From Butyrivibrio sp. YAB3001 (GTDB taxonomy: Bacteria > Bacillota > Clostridia > Lachnospirales > Lachnospiraceae), in NCBI RefSeq assembly GCF_900112195.1, contig NZ_FOKR01000003.1, forward strand, positions 267,329 to 331,328: a stretch of 64,000 bases of DNA, read 5' to 3'. The notes under the pieces are model-generated. The model worked only from the letters and a program-made list of their open reading frames with translations. It was not told where the DNA came from and searched no databases. Below are positions 34,953 to 43,346 of the stretch, piece after piece. The stretch's first letter is position 1, and each line of letters opens with the position of its first letter. Position numbers and translations under genes: made by a program.

Positions 34953-36527
34953 TTACCCTATGACTACATTTTCAATCTGACTATTCTCAACGCTGATAAG
35001 TTCCGGTTCCTTATCTTCGCTTCCACTAATTGTCATATTCTTAAGAACAAGTTCCTTAACATTCTTGGCATAAATACTGCGCCCGCTCATTTCATCGAAA
35101 TTATCCATCATAACAGGACGCTCCGGAATTCTTTCCTCTTTAGGTAAAAGAGAAACCGAAACATTTTCAAACAATAGCTTACCGATTGGTCTCTCAGGAA
35201 GGCCTACTGCACAAAGAACGCAGGCGCTGACATCACTGCAGCTGATATTTCGTCCTGTGATAGAACCTATGCTCGGTGTCATCTCGTCAACAGGTGCAGG
35301 GTTCTGATTCTGCACATAATCGCTGTGCCCGTCAGGATCACAGAAATAGAACATGTTGACCGTAAATGGCATGTGAACACCATTCATTTTTATATTTTCA
35401 AAAAGAATATCATCAAGAACCGAGCGTTCTCCACGCCCTCTCCTTGTCTTTATCCTAAGACCTCTGTCTGTTCCGTCAAAAATGCACTTAGACACATGAA
35501 CATTCTTAACTCCGCCTGCTGCCTCACTTCCAACTGTAACACTGCCATGGCCTCTCTCAAATTTACAGTTACGGATAATAATGTTATCCGTTTCCTTATG
35601 ATGGTTGAGGCTCATATAATACTTGCCGCTCTTGATTGCCATACAGTCATCGCCTACAGAGATAACAGTTCCAAGAACCAACACATCCTTGCAGCTTTCA
35701 GGGTCAAGTCCGTCGGTGTTTGGTGAATCAGAAGGATTGTGGATATACAGATTTAAAAATGCCAGTTCATCACTATAATAAGGATGCAAAGTCCAGCTTG
35801 GTGAATTTTGAACAGTCACGCTCTGAACTCTCACTTTTTTGCAGCGGAGAAAATACATAGTATTAGGTCTCCAGGCACCTCTTTTCACCTTGGCATTGAC
35901 CCACCAGTCACTGTTATTGGCATTTCCATCTATGGTTCCCATGCCAATAATATCAAGCTTCTCCACGTCAATAGCTGTTATGAGGGAAGCATACCCGGTC
36001 AGAGGATTTCCCTCCCAGCTGCAAAGATTGTATTCGCTCTTCTCATCTGTAGAATCTGTCATTCCGGGAAGAATCGGATAATGATTCCTGTCAGTATCTC
36101 CTAAAATAACCGCGTCTTCATCTATCCACAAAGTCATATTACTCTTTAAAAAGAGTGGTGTTGAATAATATGTCCCCTTTGGAAGATAAACAGTGCCATC
36201 TTTCGGGCAGGCACATATAGCTGCCTGAATAGCAGCGGTATCAGAAGTTACTCCGTCGCCCTTTGCCCCGAATTTAGTAACATCAAGGAGAAAAGATTCA
36301 TACTTTGTCTTAAATACTTCCTCATGCTTTCCATCAGCATTTTCCACAGCAACCAAATACTGTGTAAAAGGCATAAGTCCCGGAATTGATACTACATTCT
36401 GCCTGCCTTCATAAACTTTTTTACCATCGATATATATCTTATAATCCTCAGGCTGTTCAAAAACTTCCTCGGATTCAATCTCTATAGTCACGCTTCTGTT
36501 AAAAATCTCTACAATGTTAAACTTCAT
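34953..36527 (-). CDS. Polygalacturonase family enzyme (GH28), cytoplasmic
   Basis: Hydrolyses galacturonic acid linkages in homogalacturonan or rhamnogalacturonan oligomers. The 524-residue protein has a short FnIII-like N-terminal domain (about 1-80) and a beta-helix with all four GH28 motifs in order: NTDG, GDDC, GHGS and RIKT, which supply the three catalytic Asp residues and the substrate-binding His and Arg-Lys. The domain plan (N-terminal FnIII, no signal peptide) matches exo-acting, intracellular members. AGAGAGGAAGAGAA precedes the start. It leads the operon with CE8, barnase, barstar and S66; the alpha/beta hydrolase 85 bases upstream may belong too. Confidence 0.94.
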   Translation of the reverse strand: MKFNIVEIFNRSVTIEIESEEVFEQPEDYKIYIDGKKVYEGRQNVVSIPGLMPFTQYLVAVENADGKHEEVFKTKYESFLLDVTKFGAKGDGVTSDTAAIQAAICACPKDGTVYLPKGTYYSTPLFLKSNMTLWIDEDAVILGDTDRNHYPILPGMTDSTDEKSEYNLCSWEGNPLTGYASLITAIDVEKLDIIGMGTIDGNANNSDWWVNAKVKRGAWRPNTMYFLRCKKVRVQSVTVQNSPSWTLHPYYSDELAFLNLYIHNPSDSPNTDGLDPESCKDVLVLGTVISVGDDCMAIKSGKYYMSLNHHKETDNIIIRNCKFERGHGSVTVGSEAAGGVKNVHVSKCIFDGTDRGLRIKTRRGRGERSVLDDILFENIKMNGVHMPFTVNMFYFCDPDGHSDYVQNQNPAPVDEMTPSIGSITGRNISCSDVSACVLCAVGLPERPIGKLLFENVSVSLLPKEERIPERPVMMDNFDEMSGRSIYAKNVKELVLKNMTISGSEDKEPELISVENSQIENVVIG

Positions 36528-36612
36528 TTCTCTTCCTCTCTAAAAGTGTTGTTTTTCCATAATAACACAACTTTCTCCCACAAAAATGGTCTTTTATGAA
36601 CAGAAAAATGAC

Positions 36613-37398
36613 TTATTTTGATTCCTTCAAAAATGAAGCGATTATGTCCGCTGTAATTTCTATCTGTTTCTCATTTGTAATATAAGGTGAACCATCACCA
36701 CTCTGGATTCCATAGTTTCCAAAATATGAATGAATACCGCCATCAATTATTACTTCCTTGGCATCCTCCGGCCAGTATTTTTTACTATCTTCATAGCCTT
36801 CTATCTTAAGGACTCCGTCATTAGAACCATAGATTGACAAAAGCCTGATATCACTGCCGCTAAAATCCGAAGTGGTATAAGATGCGCAGAGAATGATTCC
36901 TTTATATGCATTTTCATTGAGATGCTCGTACAAATACTGGGAAGCTGCAACTCCACCAAGAGAATGTCCTGCAAGATACCAGTCAACATCACTTACCCAA
37001 TCTACTTCCTTTGGATATCTTTCTTTTACCAGATCCACTGCATTTATCCTAAGAAACGCGATATTCTCAGGCATTCTCGGCAGTACACAAAGATAACCTT
37101 TCTTGGCCAGTTCATACATAAGACCGCTATATGCCTTATACTCAACTTTCCCCCCGGGATAAAAAACTATGACAGCTTTTGCATGATGCTTTTTAGGAAC
37201 AAAAACAGTCATATCATCATCAGAATATTCATTAACATCACCTTCCACACTCATTATTATCTCACTGATAATATCATTATCACTGCGGTAATAATGTGAT
37301 GCATAAATCTTAAAAACTATTGCCAACACAAGAAGTGCCATGGCAATAAATGCCATGACAATCCCGAATTTTTTTGATACCTTTTTGAATGTTTTCAT
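36613..37398 (-). CDS. Membrane-anchored alpha/beta hydrolase
   Basis: A 261-residue protein with an N-terminal transmembrane anchor (about 12-32, basic residues before it) and an outside-facing alpha/beta hydrolase domain. The nucleophile elbow is GHSLGG (near residue 145), with oxyanion segment FYPGGKVEYKAY, an Asp in IYGSNDGVL and a His in GGIHSYFG completing the triad. The pattern fits the carboxylesterase or lipase-like group; the substrate is unknown. Next to pectin enzymes a deacetylase for acetylated glycans is plausible, but this is inference. The ribosome binding site is weak. A long AT-rich upstream spacer suggests its own promoter. Confidence 0.82.
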   Translation of the reverse strand: MKTFKKVSKKFGIVMAFIAMALLVLAIVFKIYASHYYRSDNDIISEIIMSVEGDVNEYSDDDMTVFVPKKHHAKAVIVFYPGGKVEYKAYSGLMYELAKKGYLCVLPRMPENIAFLRINAVDLVKERYPKEVDWVSDVDWYLAGHSLGGVAASQYLYEHLNENAYKGIILCASYTTSDFSGSDIRLLSIYGSNDGVLKIEGYEDSKKYWPEDAKEVIIDGGIHSYFGNYGIQSGDGSPYITNEKQIEITADIIASFLKESK

Positions 37399-37515
37399 AT
37401 TAATAATGTAGTTCTTTCTAATATATATATTTCTCTTTTCTAATCACAACTAACGGCCAAAACATATGTATTACTTCGTCAAATATATGTTTCTGATTGA
37501 TTAGACGGATAATTA

Positions 37516-38040
37516 TTATAATTCATTTATTTCATTTTTCAATATCCTTAGAAAATCAAGCTCGCTTGCAAATGTCTTTTTCTCATTAGACTCAGCGCAT
37601 ACAACCTGCCCCTGCCATGTGGCATTTTGTCTGTAAGCCACCTGCACAATGAATGTTGCAATTTTCCCCTTCTTATTCTGAATATTGCGCGTGCCATGAA
37701 TTCTGGAAATCTTATCAATCACCAGTTCATCGTTGGCACCACCTTTACGCCTGTGCCCGGCATCGTCTTCATTAAACTTCCTAAGATCGAGCCCATTTTG
37801 AGGAAAATCCCAATCATCCATCAGTCCGTCCATGATGGTCACCATATGCATTGCACTTGTAAACTCTATCGGATCATCTGAATACTGGTGCCAGAGAAGC
37901 CCCTGAAAATCCGAATCATCAAAGCTCTCAACACATATTGTCATAAGATTTCTTGCAAACAGCATCTGTTTTGCTTCACCCATAACTTTTTGCATCTCCC
38001 AATAAATAATGATGTCAGGGACATACGGTCTTTCATCCAC
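37516..38040 (-). CDS. Conserved hypothetical protein
   Basis: A 174-residue soluble protein I do not recognise by function. It has no signal peptide or membrane span. Residues about 118-174 (IQNKKGKIATFIVQVAYRQ then NATWQGQV, SELDFLRIL) form a block I recall in short uncharacterised Firmicutes proteins. The N-terminal half is acidic and rich in Met and Trp. No convincing ribosome binding site precedes the ATG at 38040, and the first codons lie within a 15-bp inverted repeat (38006-38090), so the true start may be Met17 or nearby. It may be transcribed with the hydrolase gene downstream. Confidence 0.55.
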   Translation of the reverse strand: MDERPYVPDIIIYWEMQKVMGEAKQMLFARNLMTICVESFDDSDFQGLLWHQYSDDPIEFTSAMHMVTIMDGLMDDWDFPQNGLDLRKFNEDDAGHRRKGGANDELVIDKISRIHGTRNIQNKKGKIATFIVQVAYRQNATWQGQVVCAESNEKKTFASELDFLRILKNEINEL

Positions 38041-38090
38041 TTTTGAACAATTTTATAGTGAATTCAAACCTTTGACCCTGACATCATTAT
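38006..38090. repeat. 15-bp inverted repeat around the start of the hypothetical gene
   Basis: Perfect arms ATAATGATGTCAGGG (38006-38020) and CCCTGACATCATTAT (38076-38090) enclose the start codon of the gene at 37516-38040. The inner nine bases ATGTCAGGG/CCCTGACAT are the same as the stem of the manC terminator at 58821-58853. Confidence 0.7.
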
Positions 38091-38134
38091 ATCATAGGAT
38101 AAGCGTTAAAATGTTACACAAAATGTACTAACCA

Positions 38135-38239
38135 TCACGCTGTCATATTAACCGGAACTTTTCTGAAGGTAATCCAGTTTAGGGATTTGTTTCTTCCAAG
38201 CTTTTCAGGATGATATACCTTATAGCCCTTGGTTGCCAT
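38135..38239 (-). pseudogene. Possible small gene or C-terminal gene remnant
   Basis: A 34-codon frame (MATKGYKVYHPEKLGR, then NKSLNWITFRKVPVNMTA) ends at 38135. The open frame continues upstream without stop to 38276, exactly where the long inverted repeat begins, giving 46 codons in all. The composition is protein-like and a GGGG lies ahead of the 38239 ATG. It may be a real small protein or the tail of a gene cut by the inverted-repeat element. No family recognised. Confidence 0.3.
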
Positions 38240-38272
38240 GTCAACACCCCACATAGATAAAAAATCTGTAAA

Positions 38273-38487
38273 AAGTTATTGTTGCAAGAATACTGGGCAG
38301 AAGATTTAGAAATGCGCAGTTCTCGGACGAGCAGAATGATTTTCTTGCTTACAAATATAAGAGAGGTCGAATGCTACGAACAGCGCTGAGATGAGACCTC
38401 TCTTAATATTTGTAAGCTTAGAAAATCACTGCGCAGACGAACACAAGCATTTCTAAATCTTTGCCCAATCCCTTGTCAGCAATACTT
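38273..38487. repeat. 215-bp long imperfect inverted repeat (MITE-like or structured RNA)
   Basis: The left arm (38273-38368) pairs with the right arm (38395-38487) across most of its length. Perfect blocks include 15 bp AAGATTTAGAAATGC (38301-38315 with 38447-38461), CTTACAAATAT (348-358 with 406-416) and GAGAGGTC (361-368 with 395-402), leaving a 26-base apical loop. There is no coding frame inside. It fits a miniature inverted-repeat transposable element or a long hairpin RNA. Confidence 0.85.
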
Positions 38488-38558
38488 CCCCACCCTAAAA
38501 AGCAAAAAAAAGGCAAAAGATAGCAACATTGTGGAGTGCATTAGGCGAAATGTTACTT

Positions 38559-38592
38559 TATAATCTTTACTATGTGCAAGTTTATGCACATA
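38559..38592 (+). promoter_or_regulatory. GH43 -10 box and start-site palindrome
   Basis: A consensus TATAAT (38559-38564) is followed by perfect 8-bp arms TATGTGCA/TGCACATA (38571-38578 and 38585-38592), which would cover positions +1 to +22 of the transcript. No good -35 box is visible, so an activator may be needed. The palindrome differs from the PL9/GH105 operator, pointing to a separate regulator. Confidence 0.55.
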
Positions 38593-38619
38593 AACTTTTT
38601 TTCAAAACGGGGAGATAAA

Positions 38620-40464
38620 ATGAATAAAAACAATGTGAATCCGATAATCAAACTTGATTATCCAGATCCGGACATCATCCGAGTCGATGATACTTACTAT
38701 ATGGTCAGCACAACCATGTACTTCATGCCTGGCTGTGAGATACTTCGTTCTTATGACCTGTGCCACTGGGAACATGTTTCCTATGTTTATGACACCTTGG
38801 ATTCAACCAACGCTCAATGCCTTATAGAAAAAGAAAATGCCTATGGGCAGGGCATGTGGGCTGCATCGCTTCGCTACCATGACGGATTGTTTTATATCTG
38901 CTTTGTAGCTAATGACACGCATAAGACTTATCTTTTTACATCAAAAAAAATAACCGGCCCATGGGAAAAGAGTGAAATTCCCGGATTTTATCATGACAAT
39001 TCTATTCTGTTTGACGATGACGGTCGCGTGTTTATCGTGTCCGGAAACAGAGAAATCCACCTAAGAGAGCTCTGCTTTAACGACAGATATAAACCAGGAA
39101 ATATCGGCGACAACGGCTTTAACAAGGACAGTCTCCTGCTTCCAAAAGAAGGCGGCCTTGATACGATAATCCTTAAAGATTCCGATGATGCTCCACTTGG
39201 GTTTGAAGGCTCACATTTATACAAGATAAACGGCAAATACTATCTATTTGTAATCAGCATTCCAAAAGAAATCGGAAAGCGCACAGAAAGCTGCTTTGTT
39301 GCAGATAAGCCCGAAGGCCCTTACATCGGAAAAGAAGTAATGTTTGACGATGGAGATTACAGAAACAGCGGTGTAGCCCAGGGTGGAATTGTTGAAACCC
39401 ACAGCGGCAAATGGTATTCCATATTATTCCAGGACAGCGGCTCAGTTGGAAGGATTCCGGTACTTATGCCTGTACATTTTGAGCAGGTTTCCGCTGATTC
39501 TTTACACTCAGGAATCATTTCAGAAGGTAAAAATGCTCCTGCAAAAGCCGAAAATGATGCACTTAACATGATCGATTTTCCTGTTTTTGGTGATAATGGA
39601 AGGATTCCCACAGAATTTGCTTTAGAAGATCTGCGTCCCGGATACCAGTATGCACCTTTGGTTTCCAGCGATTATTTCACAGAAAATGTTTTTGTTAAAT
39701 CAAATATAATCTCAGACAGGGAAATATTATCAGGAAATACCGGCGAAGATCTTCTCTCCATTTCAAATGGATGCTTCGGATTTAAGAGCTGCTGGCAGTT
39801 TAATCACGACCCTGAACTTAGCCTCATTCAAAGAGATTTAAAGGCCGGTACGGTAACTATTACTACTGACAAGCTCTGTGATAACCTTGTTCAGGCAAGA
39901 AATGTTCTTACTCAGAGAACTCTTTTCCCGGGTTGCAGATGTAGTGTCAACGTTGATGCTTCAAATCTTAATGAAGGCGACTATGCCGGACTTTGCATGC
40001 TTGAGAGCAATTATGCATTTATTGGCGTAACCAAGCGGGATGGTGAATTTTACCTTGTGATGAGTAACCGCAAGATAACAACCGGCGGATTCTGGGGTGA
40101 AAGAAATGACACTGAATCCGCAACCGAAGTAGAAAGCATCAAGCTCTCCTCTCCTATTGTAACCTTGTACTGCGCAGCATCTTTTGACAAAAAATCATTA
40201 GATGCCGGCAAGAAGATAAAAGATAATCTATGTAGAGAGGCATTCCCTGATCCGGAGCCTTCTGTATCATTTCCAGATCTTGATGATACAGCGCGCTTTT
40301 ATTATAAGCAGGGCAAGGATGATCCAAAAATGCTGGGAACAGATAGTCCACTCCGCTTCATGCTAGATCACTTCACAGGCGCACGTTTTGGACTCTTTAT
40401 ATTCAGCACCAGGAATATCGGAGGAAGCGCAACTTTCTCTAAATTCAATTACATCACCGATTAA
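38620..40464 (+). CDS. GH43 family glycosidase (beta-xylosidase/arabinofuranosidase type), cytoplasmic
   Basis: Probably releases xylose or arabinose from imported side-chain oligomers. The start at 38620 (MNKNNVNPIIKLDYPDPDI) follows CGGGGAGATAAA; a longer in-frame version from 38572 runs through the promoter palindrome. The 614-residue protein has an N-terminal five-bladed propeller (about 1-310) with the catalytic-base Asp in YPDPDIIRV, an Asp in DNSILFDDDG and the acid Glu in GFEGSHLYKI, then a C-terminal beta-sandwich (about 380-614) typical of GH43 xylosidases. No signal peptide. Exact substrate cannot be told; the subfamily looks like those with the extra sandwich domain. Confidence 0.87.
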   Translation: MNKNNVNPIIKLDYPDPDIIRVDDTYYMVSTTMYFMPGCEILRSYDLCHWEHVSYVYDTLDSTNAQCLIEKENAYGQGMWAASLRYHDGLFYICFVANDTHKTYLFTSKKITGPWEKSEIPGFYHDNSILFDDDGRVFIVSGNREIHLRELCFNDRYKPGNIGDNGFNKDSLLLPKEGGLDTIILKDSDDAPLGFEGSHLYKINGKYYLFVISIPKEIGKRTESCFVADKPEGPYIGKEVMFDDGDYRNSGVAQGGIVETHSGKWYSILFQDSGSVGRIPVLMPVHFEQVSADSLHSGIISEGKNAPAKAENDALNMIDFPVFGDNGRIPTEFALEDLRPGYQYAPLVSSDYFTENVFVKSNIISDREILSGNTGEDLLSISNGCFGFKSCWQFNHDPELSLIQRDLKAGTVTITTDKLCDNLVQARNVLTQRTLFPGCRCSVNVDASNLNEGDYAGLCMLESNYAFIGVTKRDGEFYLVMSNRKITTGGFWGERNDTESATEVESIKLSSPIVTLYCAASFDKKSLDAGKKIKDNLCREAFPDPEPSVSFPDLDDTARFYYKQGKDDPKMLGTDSPLRFMLDHFTGARFGLFIFSTRNIGGSATFSKFNYITD

Positions 40465-40470
40465 CCACAC

Positions 40471-40511
40471 AGGTTTCCGATTATTTTATTTTAGTCGGAA
40501 ACCTTTTTGTT
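40471..40511 (+). terminator. Terminator between GH43 and GH31
   Basis: Arms AGGTTTCCGA/TCGGAAACCT (40471-40480 and 40495-40504) are followed by TTTTTGTTT. It lies eight bases past the GH43 stop. GH31 therefore either has its own promoter in 40512-40550 or is expressed by partial read-through. Confidence 0.85.
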
Positions 40512-40564
40512 TATAATGTATTTATGGACTTTGGCAATATATTTATAGCAACGAGGAGAATACT

Positions 40565-42544
40565 ATGAACGAAGCATCAATACAAAGATATACCTTTGGC
40601 AATCCGCTTCATACCGGAGCTGTGGTAAAAGATATTGCGGCACAAAGCGGCTTGCCTGCTGGCTGGAAAATCGATTCAGACCAAAAAACACTCACGCGTC
40701 CTATGCAAAAAGAGACTGTTGTTTACGGCCTTGGCGAAACCCTGCGGGGAATAAATAAAAGAGGCTGGCTCTACACCAGTTATAATTCTGATGAGCCACA
40801 CCATGAAGAAGGCAAGCACTCTCTTTATGCCTCACACAATTTTCTGATATTTGAGGATAAAGATAAATGCGTGGCTATATTTATCGACCATCCCGGCAGA
40901 GTGAATTTTGATATTGGTTACTCTGACAAAGATATGGTCAGCATTTCTTTTGAAGACTTCGATTTCGATATGTATCTGATAGAAGGCGAATCACCTGAAA
41001 AAATAGTCACTTCTTTCAGAAAACTCACAGGACGGAGCTATATTCCTCCGAAGTGGGCATTTGGCTATGGACAGAGCCGTTGGGGCTACAAGACCGCCGA
41101 TGACATCAGAACAGTTGCCAAAAGATACAAAGAACTGAACATCCCTCTTGATATGATCTATATGGATATCGATTACATGAAGGATTTCAAAGATTTTACT
41201 GTTAATCCTGAGCGTTTCCCTGACTTTCCTTCCTTTGTAAAAGAAATGAAGGATATGGGCATCCGCCTTATCCCTATCATTGATGCCGGTGTAAAGATCG
41301 AAGAAGGTTACGATGTTTATGAAGAAGGGGTAAAAGAAGGATTTTTCTGTAAAAAAGATGACGGTACAAACCTTGTAGCAGCTGTCTGGCCCGGAAAGGT
41401 TCATTTCCCCGATTTTCTTAATTCAAAGGCAAGAGAGTGGTTTGGCGATAAGTACAAAACTCTCACCGATGCAGGAATCGAAGGTTTTTGGAATGATATG
41501 AATGAACCTGCCATTTTCTATACAGAAGACCATTTAAAGGAGGTCTTTTCCGAGATAAAAGAAATGGAAAATAAAGAACTGGATATCTGGGGCTTTTTCC
41601 AGTTCAGGGGACTTATTGAAGGTATTGCCAACAACGGCGATGATTACAGGCGCTTCTTCCACGACTTCGACGGTATAAAGGTCTGCCACGATAAAGTTCA
41701 CAATCTGTATGGTTTTTATATGACAATGGCCGCAAGTCAGTCATTTGAGCGCAATAATAAGGATAAGAGAATCCTCATGTTCTCAAGAGCTTCCTACACC
41801 GGAATGCACAGATACGGCGGAGTTTGGACCGGTGATAATATGTCCTGGTGGAGCCATCTTCTGCTTAATGTAAAGCAGATGCCATCACTTAATATGACAG
41901 GATTCTTATACACTGGCGCTGACCTTGGCGGTTTCGGCTGTGATACCACAGAAGATTTGGTTATGAGATGGCTTGAATTTGGCATCTTTACACCACTTTT
42001 TAGAAATCATTCAGCTCTTGGAACAAGGGAACAGGAACTCTATCAGTTTAAAGATAATGTCAGCTTTAAAAATATCATTGAATTAAGATATTCACTGATA
42101 CCATATATTTACTCTGAATTTATGAAGGCAGCCTTAAACGACGGAATGTACATAAAGCCTCTTTCATTTGAATATCCTTCAGATAAAAGAGTTTACGAAG
42201 TCGAAGATCAGGTTTTGGTAGGCGAAAGTATAATGGTTTCCCCTGTTTACGAGCAAAATAAAACCGGAAGATATGTTTATCTCCCGGAAGACATGAAGCT
42301 TGTCCGTTTTAGAAGTTACAATAACTATGATGAAGAAATTTTGTCCGCAGGCGATCATTATGTAAAGGCAGAGCTTAACGAAGTCCTTGTATTTATCAGA
42401 AAAGGACACGTTCTTCCACTTGCAAAGCCCGCAATGCATGTTGATGAAATTGATTACAGTACCCTTTCCTATATCACTTATGATGCAGATAGCTCATCCT
42501 ATAACATGTACAATGACGATGGTGTCACACCGGTGAACTCATAA
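40565..42544 (+). CDS. GH31 family alpha-glycosidase, cytoplasmic
   Basis: Cleaves terminal alpha-linked glucose or xylose. The 659-residue protein has the N-terminal beta domain (about 1-170), the barrel entry PPKWAFGYGQSRWGYK, YMDIDYM, the nucleophile Asp in GFWNDMNEP (near 312) and the acid/base Asp in WTGDNMSWW (near 420), and the C-terminal sheet domains. It is a compact member with no signal peptide. ACGAGGAGAATACT leads the start. Alpha-glucosidase and alpha-xylosidase share these motifs; context with GH43 leaves both open. Confidence 0.92.
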   Translation: MNEASIQRYTFGNPLHTGAVVKDIAAQSGLPAGWKIDSDQKTLTRPMQKETVVYGLGETLRGINKRGWLYTSYNSDEPHHEEGKHSLYASHNFLIFEDKDKCVAIFIDHPGRVNFDIGYSDKDMVSISFEDFDFDMYLIEGESPEKIVTSFRKLTGRSYIPPKWAFGYGQSRWGYKTADDIRTVAKRYKELNIPLDMIYMDIDYMKDFKDFTVNPERFPDFPSFVKEMKDMGIRLIPIIDAGVKIEEGYDVYEEGVKEGFFCKKDDGTNLVAAVWPGKVHFPDFLNSKAREWFGDKYKTLTDAGIEGFWNDMNEPAIFYTEDHLKEVFSEIKEMENKELDIWGFFQFRGLIEGIANNGDDYRRFFHDFDGIKVCHDKVHNLYGFYMTMAASQSFERNNKDKRILMFSRASYTGMHRYGGVWTGDNMSWWSHLLLNVKQMPSLNMTGFLYTGADLGGFGCDTTEDLVMRWLEFGIFTPLFRNHSALGTREQELYQFKDNVSFKNIIELRYSLIPYIYSEFMKAALNDGMYIKPLSFEYPSDKRVYEVEDQVLVGESIMVSPVYEQNKTGRYVYLPEDMKLVRFRSYNNYDEEILSAGDHYVKAELNEVLVFIRKGHVLPLAKPAMHVDEIDYSTLSYITYDADSSSYNMYNDDGVTPVNS

Positions 42545-42556
42545 ATCACATTCTCG

Positions 42557-42580
42557 CGAAATCCGCAGCAAATGCGTGTT
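42557..42580. repeat. 24-base element, copy 2 (downstream of GH31)
   Basis: CGAAATCCGCAG, three bases, ATGCGTGTT: 21 of 24 positions identical to 30451-30474. It lies 13 bases past the GH31 stop, ahead of the terminator. Confidence 0.6.
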
Positions 42581-42601
42581 ATATGATAATAAGGTATAGC
42601 A

Positions 42602-42648
42602 AAAACAGCGTCTTGAAATGAACTACTTTTTTCAAGACGCTGTTTTTT
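42602..42648. terminator. Bidirectional terminator between GH31 and the DUF1648 gene
   Basis: Perfect 16-bp arms (42602-42617 and 42631-42646) with A-runs on the left and T-runs on the right, so it can stop both the plus-strand GH31 transcript and the minus-strand SPFH operon. The minus-strand gene stop (42647) abuts it. Confidence 0.9.
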
Positions 42649-43123
42649 ACCTATTATCCAAAATACTCTTTACTATCATGACTACCGCTGTCAGTATCAT
42701 TGTCACACATAGGACTATGCTGAGTGGTCCAACAAGTGTGGTTTTGCCAAGTCCCATGAATACAGTGGAAAGAAGTGAATATACTCCCGTCTGTAAAGTA
42801 TAAAGTGTTACAAGATAAGCAGTGTCTCTATAAATCAATACTTCTCTTCCGGGCTTTGGTTTTACCGGAAGACTCCACAACGACAGGGGAAATAAATGGA
42901 TTGCAGCAAGAAGGATAAATATCGTTGGCAAAAGAAATACCTGCAAAACAATGACAGTTCCTATAGATCCGTACTTATCCACATTCCCTGCAAGATCATA
43001 ATGCACCGGAACCGGCTCTTTTATGGTAAACAGCATGACAATCGACACAATAAGTGCTGCCACACCTGTAACTACGCCGATAATTTCCTGGATTATATGA
43101 TGTATCGTTAAGTATGGTTTCAT
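42647..43123 (-). CDS. DUF1648-domain membrane protein
   Basis: A 158-residue integral membrane protein with four predicted spans. The start at 43123 (MKPYLTIHHIIQEI) follows TTTGGGAGGCAAGA; an in-frame ATG at 43153 overlaps the upstream gene. The DUF1648 signature is the segment after the first span, PVHYDLAGNVDKYGS, matching the family pattern P.H....G..D..G. Function of the family is not established; SdpI-type immunity proteins share this domain, so a role in envelope stress or immunity is conceivable. It is third in an operon with SPFH and ribbon-helix-helix genes. Confidence 0.8.
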   Translation of the reverse strand: MKPYLTIHHIIQEIIGVVTGVAALIVSIVMLFTIKEPVPVHYDLAGNVDKYGSIGTVIVLQVFLLPTIFILLAAIHLFPLSLWSLPVKPKPGREVLIYRDTAYLVTLYTLQTGVYSLLSTVFMGLGKTTLVGPLSIVLCVTMILTAVVMIVKSILDNR

Positions 43124-43149
43124 TCTTGCCTCCCAAAGCTGCTGTCTTA

Positions 43150-43344
43150 TCAAATATCAAATTTAGGCGGAACATCAATTTCTTCTCCGACATACTTGCC
43201 GTTTTTCTTGCGCTGCTTAACGCACTCTGTAAGTAAATATTCAATTTGTCCGTTAACTGAACGAAAATCATCCTCAGCCCAGGCAGCTATTGCATCGTAC
43301 AGCTTTTCATTCAGTCTAAGCGGGACCTGTTTTTTCTCTGCCAT
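43150..43344 (-). CDS. Ribbon-helix-helix (Arc-type) DNA-binding protein
   Basis: A 64-residue protein with the Arc/MetJ-like pattern: a short basic strand (KQVPLRLNEKLYDAI) followed by two helices (AAWAEDDFRS, VNGQIEYLLTECVKQR). It should bind DNA as a dimer. The start lies two bases after the SPFH stop, so translation is coupled. Arc-like genes directly behind SPFH genes are a familiar arrangement in clostridia. A tandem 11-bp repeat (TGATATCATTA twice) in front of the operon is its best candidate operator, which would make it an autorepressor. Confidence 0.85.
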   Translation of the reverse strand: MAEKKQVPLRLNEKLYDAIAAWAEDDFRSVNGQIEYLLTECVKQRKKNGKYVGEEIDVPPKFDI

Positions 43345-43346
43345 GA

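Noticed and set aside
38273..38487. Intrinsic terminator for neighbouring genes
   Set aside because: Far too long, no T-run at the end, and not adjacent to a gene stop.
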